A DNA stretch of 10,652 bases, taken from positions 1 to 10,652 of the forward strand of contig DFFO01000013.1 in the NCBI GenBank assembly GCA_002369255.1, given 5' to 3'. The stretch is from Lachnospiraceae bacterium UBA3774 (GTDB taxonomy: Bacteria > Bacillota > Clostridia > Lachnospirales > Lachnospiraceae). The position numbers and the translations under genes are program-made. This document shows, one piece after another, positions 1 to 7,575 of this stretch (within the stretch, counting starts at the first letter, position 1; each line of letters opens with the position of its first letter). The notes under the pieces are model-generated. The model did not search any database. It was not told where the DNA came from and saw only the letters and a list, made by a program, of their open reading frames with translations.

Positions 1-3000
1 AGCAGGCGTCATTGTTTACGTATTTGAGACCGAGGTCTATGGCCTCTTTGTTGCTCGTGTTCGGTATTTCGATATTGTAACCGTAGTTGTTTAAGGTCGG
101 CACGAGCATATCAAAATGAATCGGCGACATCTGCGGCGCGAGAATGGTATAACCCGCGTCACGCATCTCCGGAGTAAATACCGCCCTGTCATAGGATGAC
201 GGCGCAGTGACTCTCCTGTGACAGTCTTTTTGGCGGATGCGTATCGCGGACAAAAGCGAACGGATCCGTATCCTTGCCGCGCCCAGGTTGTTTACTTCAT
301 CGATCTTTAAAACAGTATATATCTTGCCCGAACCTGTCAGGATATCGCTGACCTGATCCACGGTAACCGCGTCAAGTCCGCAGCCAAACGAATTGAGCTG
401 GATAAGATCGAGAAAATCTTTTTGCTTGACATACTGCGCGGCGGCATAAAGCCTTGAATGGAAGGTCCACTGGTCGTTTACGATAATGGGCCTTTCGGGG
501 TTTGCAAGATGAGAGACGCTGTCCTCCGTAAACACCGCAATACCGTAAGACGCGATCAGCTCCGGAATCCCGTGATTTACCTCCGGGTCGTCATGATAAG
601 GTCTTCCGGCTACGACAACGCCGTGTCGGGAGTTTTCTTCACACCATCTTACGACTTCTTCGCCTTTTTTCTGAATATCGCGTCTGCAGTTTAAAAGCTC
701 CTCCCAGCCTGCGAGGACGGCTTGGGCCGTTTCCTTTTCCGGAATGGACATGTATTTTTTGAAAAAGACTTCCAGCCTTTTTGAGAGAACTTTTTCGTTT
801 TCAAACGACATAAATGGTCTCATGTAATTGATGTTTTTTTCCTTTATGTCGTCAAGATTGTGCTTTATGTTTTCAGGGTATGCGATAACCATCGGGCAGT
901 TGAAGTGATTCTGTACGCCCTCTTTTTCAACGCGTTCGTAGAAAACGCACGGATAAAAGATGTTTTTTATGCCGTTGTTTATCAGCCACTGAACGTGTCC
1001 GTGAGTAAGCTTGGCAGGATAGCATTCAGACTCACTCGGAATAGACTCCATCCCAAGCTCGTAGATCTTGCGATTGCTTGCCGGAGAAAGAACCAGTCTG
1101 AAGCCAAGTTTTTTGAAAAAGACGGCCCAGAAAGGATAGTTTTCATATATGTTGAGCGCGCGCGGCATGCCGATAGTTCCTCTTTTTGCTTCATTTTCAG
1201 GCAGAGGCTCGTAGTCGAATATCCTGTGATATTTGTATTCAAAAACGTTTGGCACGCTCTGCGACGCTTTTGTTTTTCCGAGTCCTTTTTCGCAGCGGTT
1301 TCCGCTGATGAAGTTCCGGCCGCCGGGGAAGTGATTGATCGTGAGCAGGCAGTGGTTTTCACAGCCCTTGCATCTGGTAAGGGACGAGCTGTATTCAAGG
1401 CCCGTTATCTCGTCGAGAGAGAGCATCGCGCTTTTGTCCTGACCGCAGCGTTCCCTTGCGATGAGCGCGGCGCCGAAAGCGCCCATGATCCCGGCAATAT
1501 CGGGGCGGATCGCTTCACAGCAGGCAGTAAGTTCAAAACTGCGCAGTACCGCATCGTTATAAAAAGTGCCGCCCTGAACTACTATATTCTTTCCGAGATC
1601 CTTTGCGTCCGATATTTTGATGACCTTGTACAGCGCGTTTTTGATAACGGAATAGGCAAGTCCGGCAGAAATATCGCTGACGGGGGCGCCTTCTTTCTGC
1701 GCCTGTTTTACGTTTGAATTCATAAAAACGGTGCAGCGCGTACCCAGGTCAACGGGGTTTTTTGCATATAATGCTTCTTTTGCAAAATCCTTTACGCTGT
1801 AACCCATGGAATTCGCAAAATTTTCTATAAAGGAGCCGCAACCCGACGAACAGGCTTCGTTGAGCATGATAGAATCCACCGCGCGGTCTTTTATCTTTAT
1901 GCATTTCATGTCCTGACCGCCGATATCTAAGATGCAGTCAACGTTCGGATCAAAAAATGAGGCGGCATAATAATGCGAGATGGTTTCCACCTCGCCCTCA
2001 TCGAGCATAAAAGCCGATTTGAGCAGCGCCTCGCCATAGCCGGTGGAACAGGAGCCCGCAATATAGGCTCCGCTTCCCATCAGGTCTTTCAGTTCCTTTA
2101 CTGCTCTTATGGAAGTCGCAAGCGGGCTTCCGTTGTTGTTGTCGTAAAACGAATAGAGCAGCTCGCCGTCAAGCCCTACGAGCGCCAGCTTTGTGGTAGT
2201 CGAGCCGGCGTCGATCCCGAGGTAGCACGGGCCCTCATAGGAAGAAATATCTCCGCGCCTGACGCGGTGCTTCTCGTGTCTTGCTTTGAACTGTCCGTAT
2301 TCTTCTTCGTCTTTGAACAGAGGGCTGAGACGTTTGATCTCAAAGTCCATGGAAACGCCTTTTGAAAGCCTGTCTATAAGGTCATCAAGCTCGGTTTCGT
2401 CTCCGGGATTCATTGCCGCGCCCAGAGCGGCGAACAGATGCGAATTGTCGGGAACTATCGTCTCCTGCTCCGCAAGCCCGAGCGTCCTTACAAAGGCCGC
2501 GCGAAGCTCGGTCAAAAAGTGGAGCGGACCTCCGAGAAATGCGACCTTTCCTCTGATGGGTTTTCCGCACGCAAGACCGCTGATCGTCTGATTTACCACA
2601 GCCTGAAAGATCGAAGCCGACAGATCTTCTTTCGAGGCGCCTTCATTTATGAGCGGCTGTATGTCGCTTTTTGCAAAAACGCCGCATCTTGCGGCGATGG
2701 GATATATCGCCTTGTAGTTTTTTGCATATTCGTTAAGACCCGACGCGTCGGTCTGCAAAAGTGACGCCATCTGGTCGATAAATGAGCCTGTGCCGCCCGC
2801 GCAGATACCGTTCATCCGCTGATCGACTCCGCCCGTAAAATAAATGATCTTTGCGTCTTCGCCGCCAAGCTCGATAGCCACGTCAGTCTGCGGCGCGTGC
2901 TTTTCAAGAGCGGTCGCGACCGCGACGACTTCCTGTGCAAAAGGTATGCAAAGAAGCCTTGAAAGATTCAGGCCTCCGCTGCCCGTGATCACCGGCCTTA

Positions 3001-3172
3001 CCCGGCACGGACCCACAAGCTTCCTGCCCTCCTGCAAAAGAGACGCAAGCGTCTCCTGGATCCTTGCCATGTGCCTCTTGTAATCGGAATATATGATCTG
3101 ATCTTTTTCATTTAAAAAGACGACCTTAACAGTCGTCGAACCGATATCGATTCCAATCCTGTATTTATCCAT
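1..3172 (-). CDS. Large 2-hydroxyacyl-CoA dehydratase activase-like protein (two BadF/HgdC-type ATPase domains plus DUF2229 region), C-terminus cut by window edge
   Basis: ATG at 3172 opens an uninterrupted frame of 1057 codons that leaves the window at its left edge, so the C-terminus is missing; relatives are usually about 1400 residues or longer. Two ASKHA ATPase domains lie in tandem. The first has GIDIGSTTVK at residues 7-16, GICAGGTGSF with C124, and AARCGVF with C163. The second has GIDAGSTTTK from residue 319, EACSSGCGSF with C441 and C445, and GTRCTVF with C480. Between the ATPase pair and the next domain lie CxxCxxxC (C601, C604, C608) and C627. The DUF2229-type region starts near residue 665 (GMPRALN), with AGRPYHDDPE near 855-864, SFGCGLDAVT around C931, and YVNNDAC at the cut. 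Known family members hydrolyse ATP to push one electron into a partner dehydratase and generate a ketyl radical. The partner and substrate here are unknown. The start is fixed by the domain beginning at residue 5; no ribosome binding site precedes it. Confidence 0.93.
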   Translation of the reverse strand, partial: MDKYRIGIDIGSTTVKVVFLNEKDQIIYSDYKRHMARIQETLASLLQEGRKLVGPCRVRPVITGSGGLNLSRLLCIPFAQEVVAVATALEKHAPQTDVAIELGGEDAKIIYFTGGVDQRMNGICAGGTGSFIDQMASLLQTDASGLNEYAKNYKAIYPIAARCGVFAKSDIQPLINEGASKEDLSASIFQAVVNQTISGLACGKPIRGKVAFLGGPLHFLTELRAAFVRTLGLAEQETIVPDNSHLFAALGAAMNPGDETELDDLIDRLSKGVSMDFEIKRLSPLFKDEEEYGQFKARHEKHRVRRGDISSYEGPCYLGIDAGSTTTKLALVGLDGELLYSFYDNNNGSPLATSIRAVKELKDLMGSGAYIAGSCSTGYGEALLKSAFMLDEGEVETISHYYAASFFDPNVDCILDIGGQDMKCIKIKDRAVDSIMLNEACSSGCGSFIENFANSMGYSVKDFAKEALYAKNPVDLGTRCTVFMNSNVKQAQKEGAPVSDISAGLAYSVIKNALYKVIKISDAKDLGKNIVVQGGTFYNDAVLRSFELTACCEAIRPDIAGIMGAFGAALIARERCGQDKSAMLSLDEITGLEYSSSLTRCKGCENHCLLTINHFPGGRNFISGNRCEKGLGKTKASQSVPNVFEYKYHRIFDYEPLPENEAKRGTIGMPRALNIYENYPFWAVFFKKLGFRLVLSPASNRKIYELGMESIPSESECYPAKLTHGHVQWLINNGIKNIFYPCVFYERVEKEGVQNHFNCPMVIAYPENIKHNLDDIKEKNINYMRPFMSFENEKVLSKRLEVFFKKYMSIPEKETAQAVLAGWEELLNCRRDIQKKGEEVVRWCEENSRHGVVVAGRPYHDDPEVNHGIPELIASYGIAVFTEDSVSHLANPERPIIVNDQWTFHSRLYAAAQYVKQKDFLDLIQLNSFGCGLDAVTVDQVSDILTGSGKIYTVLKIDEVNNLGAARIRIRSLLSAIRIRQKDCHRRVTAPSSYDRAVFTPEMRDAGYTILAPQMSPIHFDMLVPTLNNYGYNIEIPNTSNKEAIDLGLKYVNNDAC

Positions 3173-3181
3173 AGCCGTTTT

Positions 3182-3190
3182 ATTATAGCA
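3182..3190 (-). promoter_or_regulatory. Extended -10 promoter of the activase gene, implying a leaderless mRNA
   Basis: On the minus strand the sequence reads TGCTATAAT, a perfect extended -10 element (TG-N-TATAAT), with only 9 nt between its last base and the ATG at 3172. No good -35 is present at 17 bp (ATTAAA), which fits an extended -10 promoter. Transcription starting the usual 6-8 nt downstream would begin at about 3176-3174, leaving a leader of 2-4 nt. The 9 nt before the ATG (AAAACGGCT) hold no Shine-Dalgarno sequence. Confidence 0.6.
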
Positions 3191-3236
3191 AATTCAAAAT
3201 GTTTTTTAATTAAATAAAAATAAAATTTACGCATTG

Positions 3237-3266
3237 AAAAGCGGATGCCGTAACATCCGCTCTTTT
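3237..3266 (-). terminator. Rho-independent terminator behind the LCP gene (probably bidirectional)
   Basis: A perfect 7-bp stem GCGGATG / CATCCGC (3241-3247 and 3254-3260) encloses a 6-nt loop. On the minus strand it lies 10 nt past the LCP stop codon and is followed by a TTTT run (3240-3237). On the plus strand the same stem is followed by TCTTTTTT, so it could also stop transcription from the left. It separates the LCP transcript from the activase gene, which has its own promoter downstream. Confidence 0.85.
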
Positions 3267-3270
3267 TTGT

Positions 3271-4449
3271 TTAACCGTGATTTTGTCTGTAGTCGGTAAT
3301 AAAGTCGCTTAGCTCCCGCACAGTCGCAGACGGCTGATAATCCGTCGTGCCGAAAAGCAACTCATGAAGTTTTTGAACGTTTTCCGTCAGCGTGTCAGCG
3401 TAAATATACGCTTTTGACTGATTGCTGGAATCGCGGTACATCTCCTTGAAAGGAAACATCGACTGTTCTCCGATTGAGTATTTTCCGGCGTCCATTACCA
3501 TTCCCATAAGATCGCTGTAGTCAATATTTGTTGCAATATACGGAATGACTTCATTTTTCATCTGATCGACAAGACTGAGCGAGAAATTCTTTTTGAATTT
3601 TTCCAGCATGGCCTGTATTACTATTCTCTGCCTTGAAGCTCTGGCTATGTCGTCATGCTCGCTTACGCCGTCGTCGTTGGTCTTCGCAACGTTTCTTACT
3701 CTTGCATATGCCGCAGCCTGAACTCCGTCAAGATAGACCATTGCGGTCTTTTTTTCTCCGGAATAATCGTAATCGTCCGCATTGAGATAATGGTAGGTAT
3801 ATCCGGTGACTTTTCCTGTATGCGGTCCGAATTTGTTGACTGCGCGTACCTCGGAGCGCGTAAGCGGAAGTTCAAGTCCATCGAGAAGATTTATCGCCTT
3901 TACAACAGCTTTCCAGTTTACCGTGACAAACTGCTGAATATTCAGGTCGAGATTCATATTGAGCGTGCCAAGGGATTCCTGAACGCCGTAGGAAGCGTAA
4001 ATATTGGTAAGCTTGTTTTTCTTGCCGGTAGTGGTCTTCACAAAGGTGTCTCTGTGAATGGAAACCAGCTTGACCTCTCCCGTTTCGTTGTCTATACAGG
4101 CAAGGATCTCCGAGTCGGCGTTTGATTCCTTTGTCAGGGTGTTGTCAAGATCGGTACGCGAATCCACACCGTAAAGCATGATCAGCGTATATTTTTCTTT
4201 CAGAGTATCGAAATGCTTTGATACGTCCTCTTCGGAATTTACTACGATGTCTTCTTTTGAGAAATCCACCTGCTCGGTCATGGTGTCGTGAATGCCCTTT
4301 GTATAGAAAAACAAAAAGGCTCCCGCAGCTATCAAAAGGACTGCGAGGATCTCAACAACGAGAAGAACAACATATCTTTTTCTTCTTCCGGACTTTTTTG
4401 TTTTGGTCTTTTCAGGCGCGTGCCTGTAATCATTTCTTTGTTTTGTCAC
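3271..4449 (-). CDS. LCP (LytR-CpsA-Psr) family cell-wall glycopolymer ligase, membrane anchored
   Basis: LCP enzymes move undecaprenyl-phosphate-linked polymers such as teichoic acids or capsule onto peptidoglycan at the outer face of the membrane. The 392-residue protein begins with a very basic cytoplasmic tail, then one membrane segment at about residues 27-49, then the extracellular LCP domain. Family motifs are visible: GVDSR (94-98), ADSE (111-114), SIHRDT (130-135, usually SIPRDT), YARVR (248-252) and DDIARASRQR (266-275), which contribute the acidic and arginine residues that bind the pyrophosphate and metal. I chose GTG at 4449 because GGGAG lies 7 nt upstream. A longer reading from TTG at 4491 adds 14 residues but has no ribosome binding site and would begin at the predicted transcription start. 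The family is clear; the polymer transferred cannot be read from the sequence. Confidence 0.92.
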   Translation of the reverse strand: MTKQRNDYRHAPEKTKTKKSGRRKRYVVLLVVEILAVLLIAAGAFLFFYTKGIHDTMTEQVDFSKEDIVVNSEEDVSKHFDTLKEKYTLIMLYGVDSRTDLDNTLTKESNADSEILACIDNETGEVKLVSIHRDTFVKTTTGKKNKLTNIYASYGVQESLGTLNMNLDLNIQQFVTVNWKAVVKAINLLDGLELPLTRSEVRAVNKFGPHTGKVTGYTYHYLNADDYDYSGEKKTAMVYLDGVQAAAYARVRNVAKTNDDGVSEHDDIARASRQRIVIQAMLEKFKKNFSLSLVDQMKNEVIPYIATNIDYSDLMGMVMDAGKYSIGEQSMFPFKEMYRDSSNQSKAYIYADTLTENVQKLHELLFGTTDYQPSATVRELSDFITDYRQNHG

Positions 4450-4456
4450 AGATCTT

Positions 4457-4461
4457 CTCCC
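4457..4461 (-). promoter_or_regulatory. Ribosome binding site deciding the LCP start
   Basis: GGGAG on the minus strand lies 7 nt before the GTG at 4449. It favours this start over the in-frame TTG at 4491, which has only an AAAGG too far upstream (about 14 nt). Confidence 0.7.
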
Positions 4462-4497
4462 GAAGATTTTATAGTCTGAATTAAAAACCAAAAAGAG

Positions 4498-4526
4498 ATG
4501 ATAAACCTTTTTGTCTGTTTTTTCAA
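4498..4526 (-). promoter_or_regulatory. SigA-type promoter of the LCP gene
   Basis: On the minus strand TTGAAA (4526-4521) and TATCAT (4503-4498) are separated by exactly 17 bp, each 5 of 6 to consensus. The expected transcription start is at about 4491, giving a leader of roughly 40 nt to the GTG start. The promoter sits just after the DapF-like gene. No terminator was found between the two genes, so readthrough from upstream is also possible. Confidence 0.65.
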
Positions 4527-4559
4527 GCTTTTATGTAAAAAAACAAGGATCAGGGGCGT

Positions 4560-5411
4560 TTAAAGTTTTATTTCTCCCCTGAATACTTCCGTTGCAGGGC
4601 CGCTCAAAGTCGTTTTTCCGTCCTCTGATATTTCTACGCGAAGCCGGCCGCCAGTGAGCTTTACGTCAACGTCGCCGTCAACAAAACCGAGCAGCCACGA
4701 GGCAAGCGCGGCCGCGACAGCTCCGGTACCTACGGACATGCTTTCTCCGACTCCCCTGCTCCAGGCCTTGAGCCTGATATGTTCTCTGTCAATGACCTGA
4801 ACATAATCAACGTTTGTTCTCTCGGGAAAGCGCTGGTGGCTTTCGATCGCGGGCGAAAGCGAGGCGAAAGGCACGTTGTCAATATCGTTTGCAAAAATAA
4901 CGGCATGCGGCACGCCTACGTTCAGGAAAACGATCCTGACCTGCTGTGATCCGACCGTAAGCAGTTCGATCAGCAGATCTCTTTCATAATTTTTGACGTT
5001 TGCGTCAATGGAGATCTCGGCTCCGTTGCTGCGCAAAAAGGCAGGGCCCGGCGAAAATGACGCGGCTTTTACTTTTTCGTCCTTGACGCTCATATCGACT
5101 TTTTTTACGCCGTCGAGAGTTTCCACGGTGAGCGAGTTCATATTTGTCATGCCGCTGTCGTAAAAATATTTCGCACCTGCAAAAATGCCGCCGCCGCTCA
5201 TGGGGGTTTCGGATCCGTCAGCGTTGCGCACGCTCATTTTAAAATCCGCTATCTCGGAAGGCGAAATAAAAACAATCCCGTCCGCCCCTATGCCGAAATG
5301 CCTGTCGCAAAGCAATTCCGCAAGTCTGCCCGGGTCAAAATCGGGATTTTCGTCAAAGCAGTTTATCACTATAAAATCGTTGCCGATACTGTGCATTTTC
5401 GTAAATTTCAT
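4560..5411 (-). CDS. Diaminopimelate epimerase (DapF) homologue lacking both catalytic cysteines
   Basis: Length (283 residues) and two-lobed layout match DapF, the cofactor-free epimerase that converts LL- to meso-diaminopimelate with a pair of cysteines. Conserved signatures are KMHSIGNDF (residues 5-13, with N11), HFGIGADGI (38-46), RNADGS (62-67, with N63), RTNVDYVQV (198-206) and SRGVGES..VGTGA (218-231). The first catalytic position, normally MCGNGIRC, reads MSGGGIFA (S72). The second, normally ACGTGAC, reads SVGTGAV (V227). The ERGVGE glutamate is serine (S218), and GNPH reads GVPH (V167). Only C18 and C35 remain as cysteines. The frame is intact with a good start: AAAGGAG lies 8 nt before the ATG. 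Fold membership is secure; DAP epimerase activity is doubtful, so no gene symbol is given. It may be a pseudoenzyme or an isomerase with other chemistry. Confidence 0.88.
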   Translation of the reverse strand: MKFTKMHSIGNDFIVINCFDENPDFDPGRLAELLCDRHFGIGADGIVFISPSEIADFKMSVRNADGSETPMSGGGIFAGAKYFYDSGMTNMNSLTVETLDGVKKVDMSVKDEKVKAASFSPGPAFLRSNGAEISIDANVKNYERDLLIELLTVGSQQVRIVFLNVGVPHAVIFANDIDNVPFASLSPAIESHQRFPERTNVDYVQVIDREHIRLKAWSRGVGESMSVGTGAVAAALASWLLGFVDGDVDVKLTGGRLRVEISEDGKTTLSGPATEVFRGEIKL

Positions 5412-5435
5412 ATCGAAAGCTCCTTTAATTAAGTA

Positions 5436-5465
5436 ATTTTATCAATATCGGCACCATGTTGTCAA
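5436..5465 (-). promoter_or_regulatory. SigA-type promoter of the DapF-like gene
   Basis: On the minus strand a perfect TTGACA (5465-5460) and TAAAAT (5441-5436) are separated by 18 bp. The expected transcription start is at about 5429, just ahead of the AAAGGAG ribosome binding site at 5426-5420. It lies back-to-back with the uvrB promoter, with 41 bp between the two -35 boxes. No palindrome resembling the uvrB operator overlaps it. Confidence 0.7.
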
Positions 5466-5506
5466 CTTTATGACGCAGATAAGCCTTGAGGGGATGGCCG
5501 TGAGCA

Positions 5507-5535
5507 TTGACATACAAACATATGTTTGGTATAAT
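5507..5535 (+). promoter_or_regulatory. Consensus SigA-type promoter P1 of uvrBA
   Basis: TTGACA (5507-5512) and TATAAT (5530-5535) are both perfect matches at the optimal 17-bp spacing. Such a strong promoter normally needs repression to be inducible, and the spacer is largely filled by the LexA-like palindrome. The expected start is at about 5542, giving a leader of about 38 nt. Confidence 0.85.
5515..5528 (+). promoter_or_regulatory. LexA/DinR (SOS) operator in the uvrB promoter
   Basis: CAAACATATGTTTG is a perfect 14-bp palindrome. It matches the Gram-positive LexA consensus CGAACRNRYGTTYC at 12 of 14 positions; the differences are the second base and the last base. It lies wholly between -35 and -10 of P1, so bound LexA would exclude RNA polymerase. 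uvrB and uvrA are known SOS genes in Firmicutes, which supports the call. Confirmation would need sister sites at recA and lexA of the same genome. Confidence 0.8.
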
Positions 5536-5542
5536 CAGCTTT

Positions 5543-5551
5543 TGTTATAAT
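5543..5551 (+). promoter_or_regulatory. Possible second uvrBA promoter P2 (extended -10)
   Basis: TGTTATAAT is a perfect extended -10 element 16 bp downstream of the P1 -10. The region at the -35 distance (TGTTTG, 5523-5528) is poor and lies inside the LexA palindrome. Its start would fall at about 5558. It may be a true second start or just an AT-rich coincidence. Confidence 0.4.
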
Positions 5552-5579
5552 AGCGCATTGTCTGTTTTCGGAGGATTAT

Positions 5580-7556
5580 ATGCAATTTAAAATTCATTCG
5601 GAATTTGAACCTACCGGCGACCAGCCGCAGGCCATAAAAAAGCTGTCCGACGGATTCAATTCGGGAAACCGTTTTGAAACGCTTCTCGGCGTTACCGGAT
5701 CCGGCAAGACTTTTACTATGGCAAACGTCATCGCCGCCCTCCAAAAACCCACTCTTATCCTTGCGCACAACAAAACGCTTGCGGCGCAGCTTTACTCCGA
5801 AATGAAAGAGTTTTTCCCCGAAAACGCAGTGGAATATTTTGTATCTTACTACGATTACTATCAGCCGGAGGCCTACGTTCCCTCCACCGACACATATATT
5901 GCGAAGGACTCGGCCACAAACGACGAGATCGACCGGCTCCGCCATTCCGCGACAGCCGCGCTTTCCGAAAGAAACGACGTTATCATCGTTTCTTCCGTTT
6001 CCTGCATTTACGGTCTGGGCTCTCCTATCGACTACAAAAATCTGGTCATTTCCCTGCGTCCGGGCATGCAAAAAGACCGCGACGAGGTTATCCGCAGACT
6101 CATTGACGATCAATATACGCGCAGCGATCTTGACTTCAAGCGCGGCACGTTCAGAGTGCGCGGGGATACTATAGAAGTGATTCCCGCGGGCGAAGGAAAC
6201 GCCGCGGTCCGGATAGAGTTTTTCGGTGACGAAGTAGACAGGATCACCGAGATCGACACGCTTACAGGTGAAATACTTCGCAGACTTGAGCATATCGCGA
6301 TCTTCCCGGCCTCGCATTACGTCGTGGCCCAGGACGCTATGCAGAGGGCTATCGGCGCGATCGAGGCAGAATTAAAGGAGCAGGTGGAAAAATTCCAGCG
6401 CGAGGACAAGCTTCTCGAGGCTCAGCGTATTGCGGAGCGAACGAATTTTGATATAGAAATGCTCAGAGAAACCGGTTTCTGCTCGGGGATAGAGAACTAT
6501 TCCCGTCATCTTATCGGGCTTCCCGCGGGCGCCACTCCGCACACGCTGATAGATTATTTTCCCGACGACTTTCTTCTTATTATTGATGAATCTCATATGA
6601 CGGTGCCGCAGGTAAGAGCTATGTATGCGGGCGACAGGTCGCGCAAACAGGTCCTTGTGGATTACGGTTTTAGGCTTCCGTCGGCGCTTGATAACCGTCC
6701 ACTCAATTTCAGTGAATTTGAGAACAAGCTTCATCAGGTAATGTTTACTTCGGCCACTCCGGGGCCTTACGAAGCGGAGCACGAACAGCTGCGGGCGCAG
6801 CAGATTCTGCGTCCTACAGGCCTGCTTGATCCTGATATCTCCGTTCGGCCGATCGAAGGGCAGATCGACGATCTTCTCTCCGCCATCAATACCGAGACGG
6901 GGCGCGGAAACAAGGTGCTTGTCACTACTCTTACAAAACGAATGGCGGAAGATCTGTGCGATTATCTGCGGGAGTCCGGAGTAAAAGTTCGTTATCTGCA
7001 TTCCGACGTTGATACGCTTGAGCGAATCGAAATCATCCGCGATATGCGTCTCGGCGTTTTTGACGTACTTGTCGGCATAAACCTTTTGCGCGAAGGACTC
7101 GATATTCCGGAGGTTTCTCTTGTTGCCATTTTAGACGCAGACAAGGAAGGCTTTCTCCGTTCGGAAACGTCGCTGATCCAGACAGTCGGAAGGGCGGCGA
7201 GAAACGCCGAAGGACATGTTATCATGTACGCCGACATCATTACGGATTCGATGCGCAAAACAATCGATATAACAATGGAACGCCGCAGGCTTCAGCAGCA
7301 ATACAACGACGAACACGGCATCACGCCAAGGTCCATCAAAAAAGCCGTAAGAGACGCGATCCATATTACTCAGGCCGTCGAGGCAGGCGATAGTCTGCAG
7401 CTCGAAAAGGATTATGAATCCATGGACGAAAAAGAGCTCAAGAAGGTAATCGACGAGTTAAAGAAGCGCATGACAAAGGCTGCCTCCGAGCTTAATTTCG
7501 AACAGGCCGCGGCCATGCGCGACAAGCTTTTAGAAGCAAAAAAATATCTGAAATAA
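5580..7556 (+). CDS. uvrB: Excinuclease ABC subunit B (UvrB), nucleotide excision repair
   Basis: UvrB is the cytoplasmic damage-verifying ATPase loaded onto DNA by UvrA; it then recruits UvrC for incision. The 658 residues match the usual length. Visible are GDQPQAI (13-19), Walker A GVTGSGKT (37-44), the beta-hairpin region rich in tyrosines (about 90-116, YYDYYQPEAYVPSTDTY), Walker B DESH (336-339), helicase motifs FTSATPG (389-395), LREGLDIPEV (503-512) and QTVGRAARN (534-542), and the C-terminal UVR coiled-coil motif that binds UvrC (about 619-656). The ATG is fixed by GGAGG 5 nt upstream (5570-5574). The gene follows a LexA-type operator and forms an operon with uvrA 19 bp downstream. 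No unusual residues were noticed. Confidence 0.98.
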   Translation: MQFKIHSEFEPTGDQPQAIKKLSDGFNSGNRFETLLGVTGSGKTFTMANVIAALQKPTLILAHNKTLAAQLYSEMKEFFPENAVEYFVSYYDYYQPEAYVPSTDTYIAKDSATNDEIDRLRHSATAALSERNDVIIVSSVSCIYGLGSPIDYKNLVISLRPGMQKDRDEVIRRLIDDQYTRSDLDFKRGTFRVRGDTIEVIPAGEGNAAVRIEFFGDEVDRITEIDTLTGEILRRLEHIAIFPASHYVVAQDAMQRAIGAIEAELKEQVEKFQREDKLLEAQRIAERTNFDIEMLRETGFCSGIENYSRHLIGLPAGATPHTLIDYFPDDFLLIIDESHMTVPQVRAMYAGDRSRKQVLVDYGFRLPSALDNRPLNFSEFENKLHQVMFTSATPGPYEAEHEQLRAQQILRPTGLLDPDISVRPIEGQIDDLLSAINTETGRGNKVLVTTLTKRMAEDLCDYLRESGVKVRYLHSDVDTLERIEIIRDMRLGVFDVLVGINLLREGLDIPEVSLVAILDADKEGFLRSETSLIQTVGRAARNAEGHVIMYADIITDSMRKTIDITMERRRLQQQYNDEHGITPRSIKKAVRDAIHITQAVEAGDSLQLEKDYESMDEKELKKVIDELKKRMTKAASELNFEQAAAMRDKLLEAKKYLK

Positions 7557-7575
7557 TACCTCTGCAGGAGTTTTT

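Noticed and set aside
860..1717. 285-residue plus-strand open frame
   Set aside because: It lies antisense to the conserved activase coding sequence, has no recognisable domain or RBS, and is a shadow of that frame.
4516..4545. AT-only inverted repeat (TGTTTTTT / AAAAAACA) as terminator after the DapF-like gene
   Set aside because: The stem has a single G-C pair and no T run follows it on the minus strand; it overlaps the LCP -35 box and is probably compositional.
5535..6317. 260-residue minus-strand open frame
   Set aside because: It overlaps the uvrB promoter and the conserved N-terminal third of uvrB on the opposite strand; no family signature is present.
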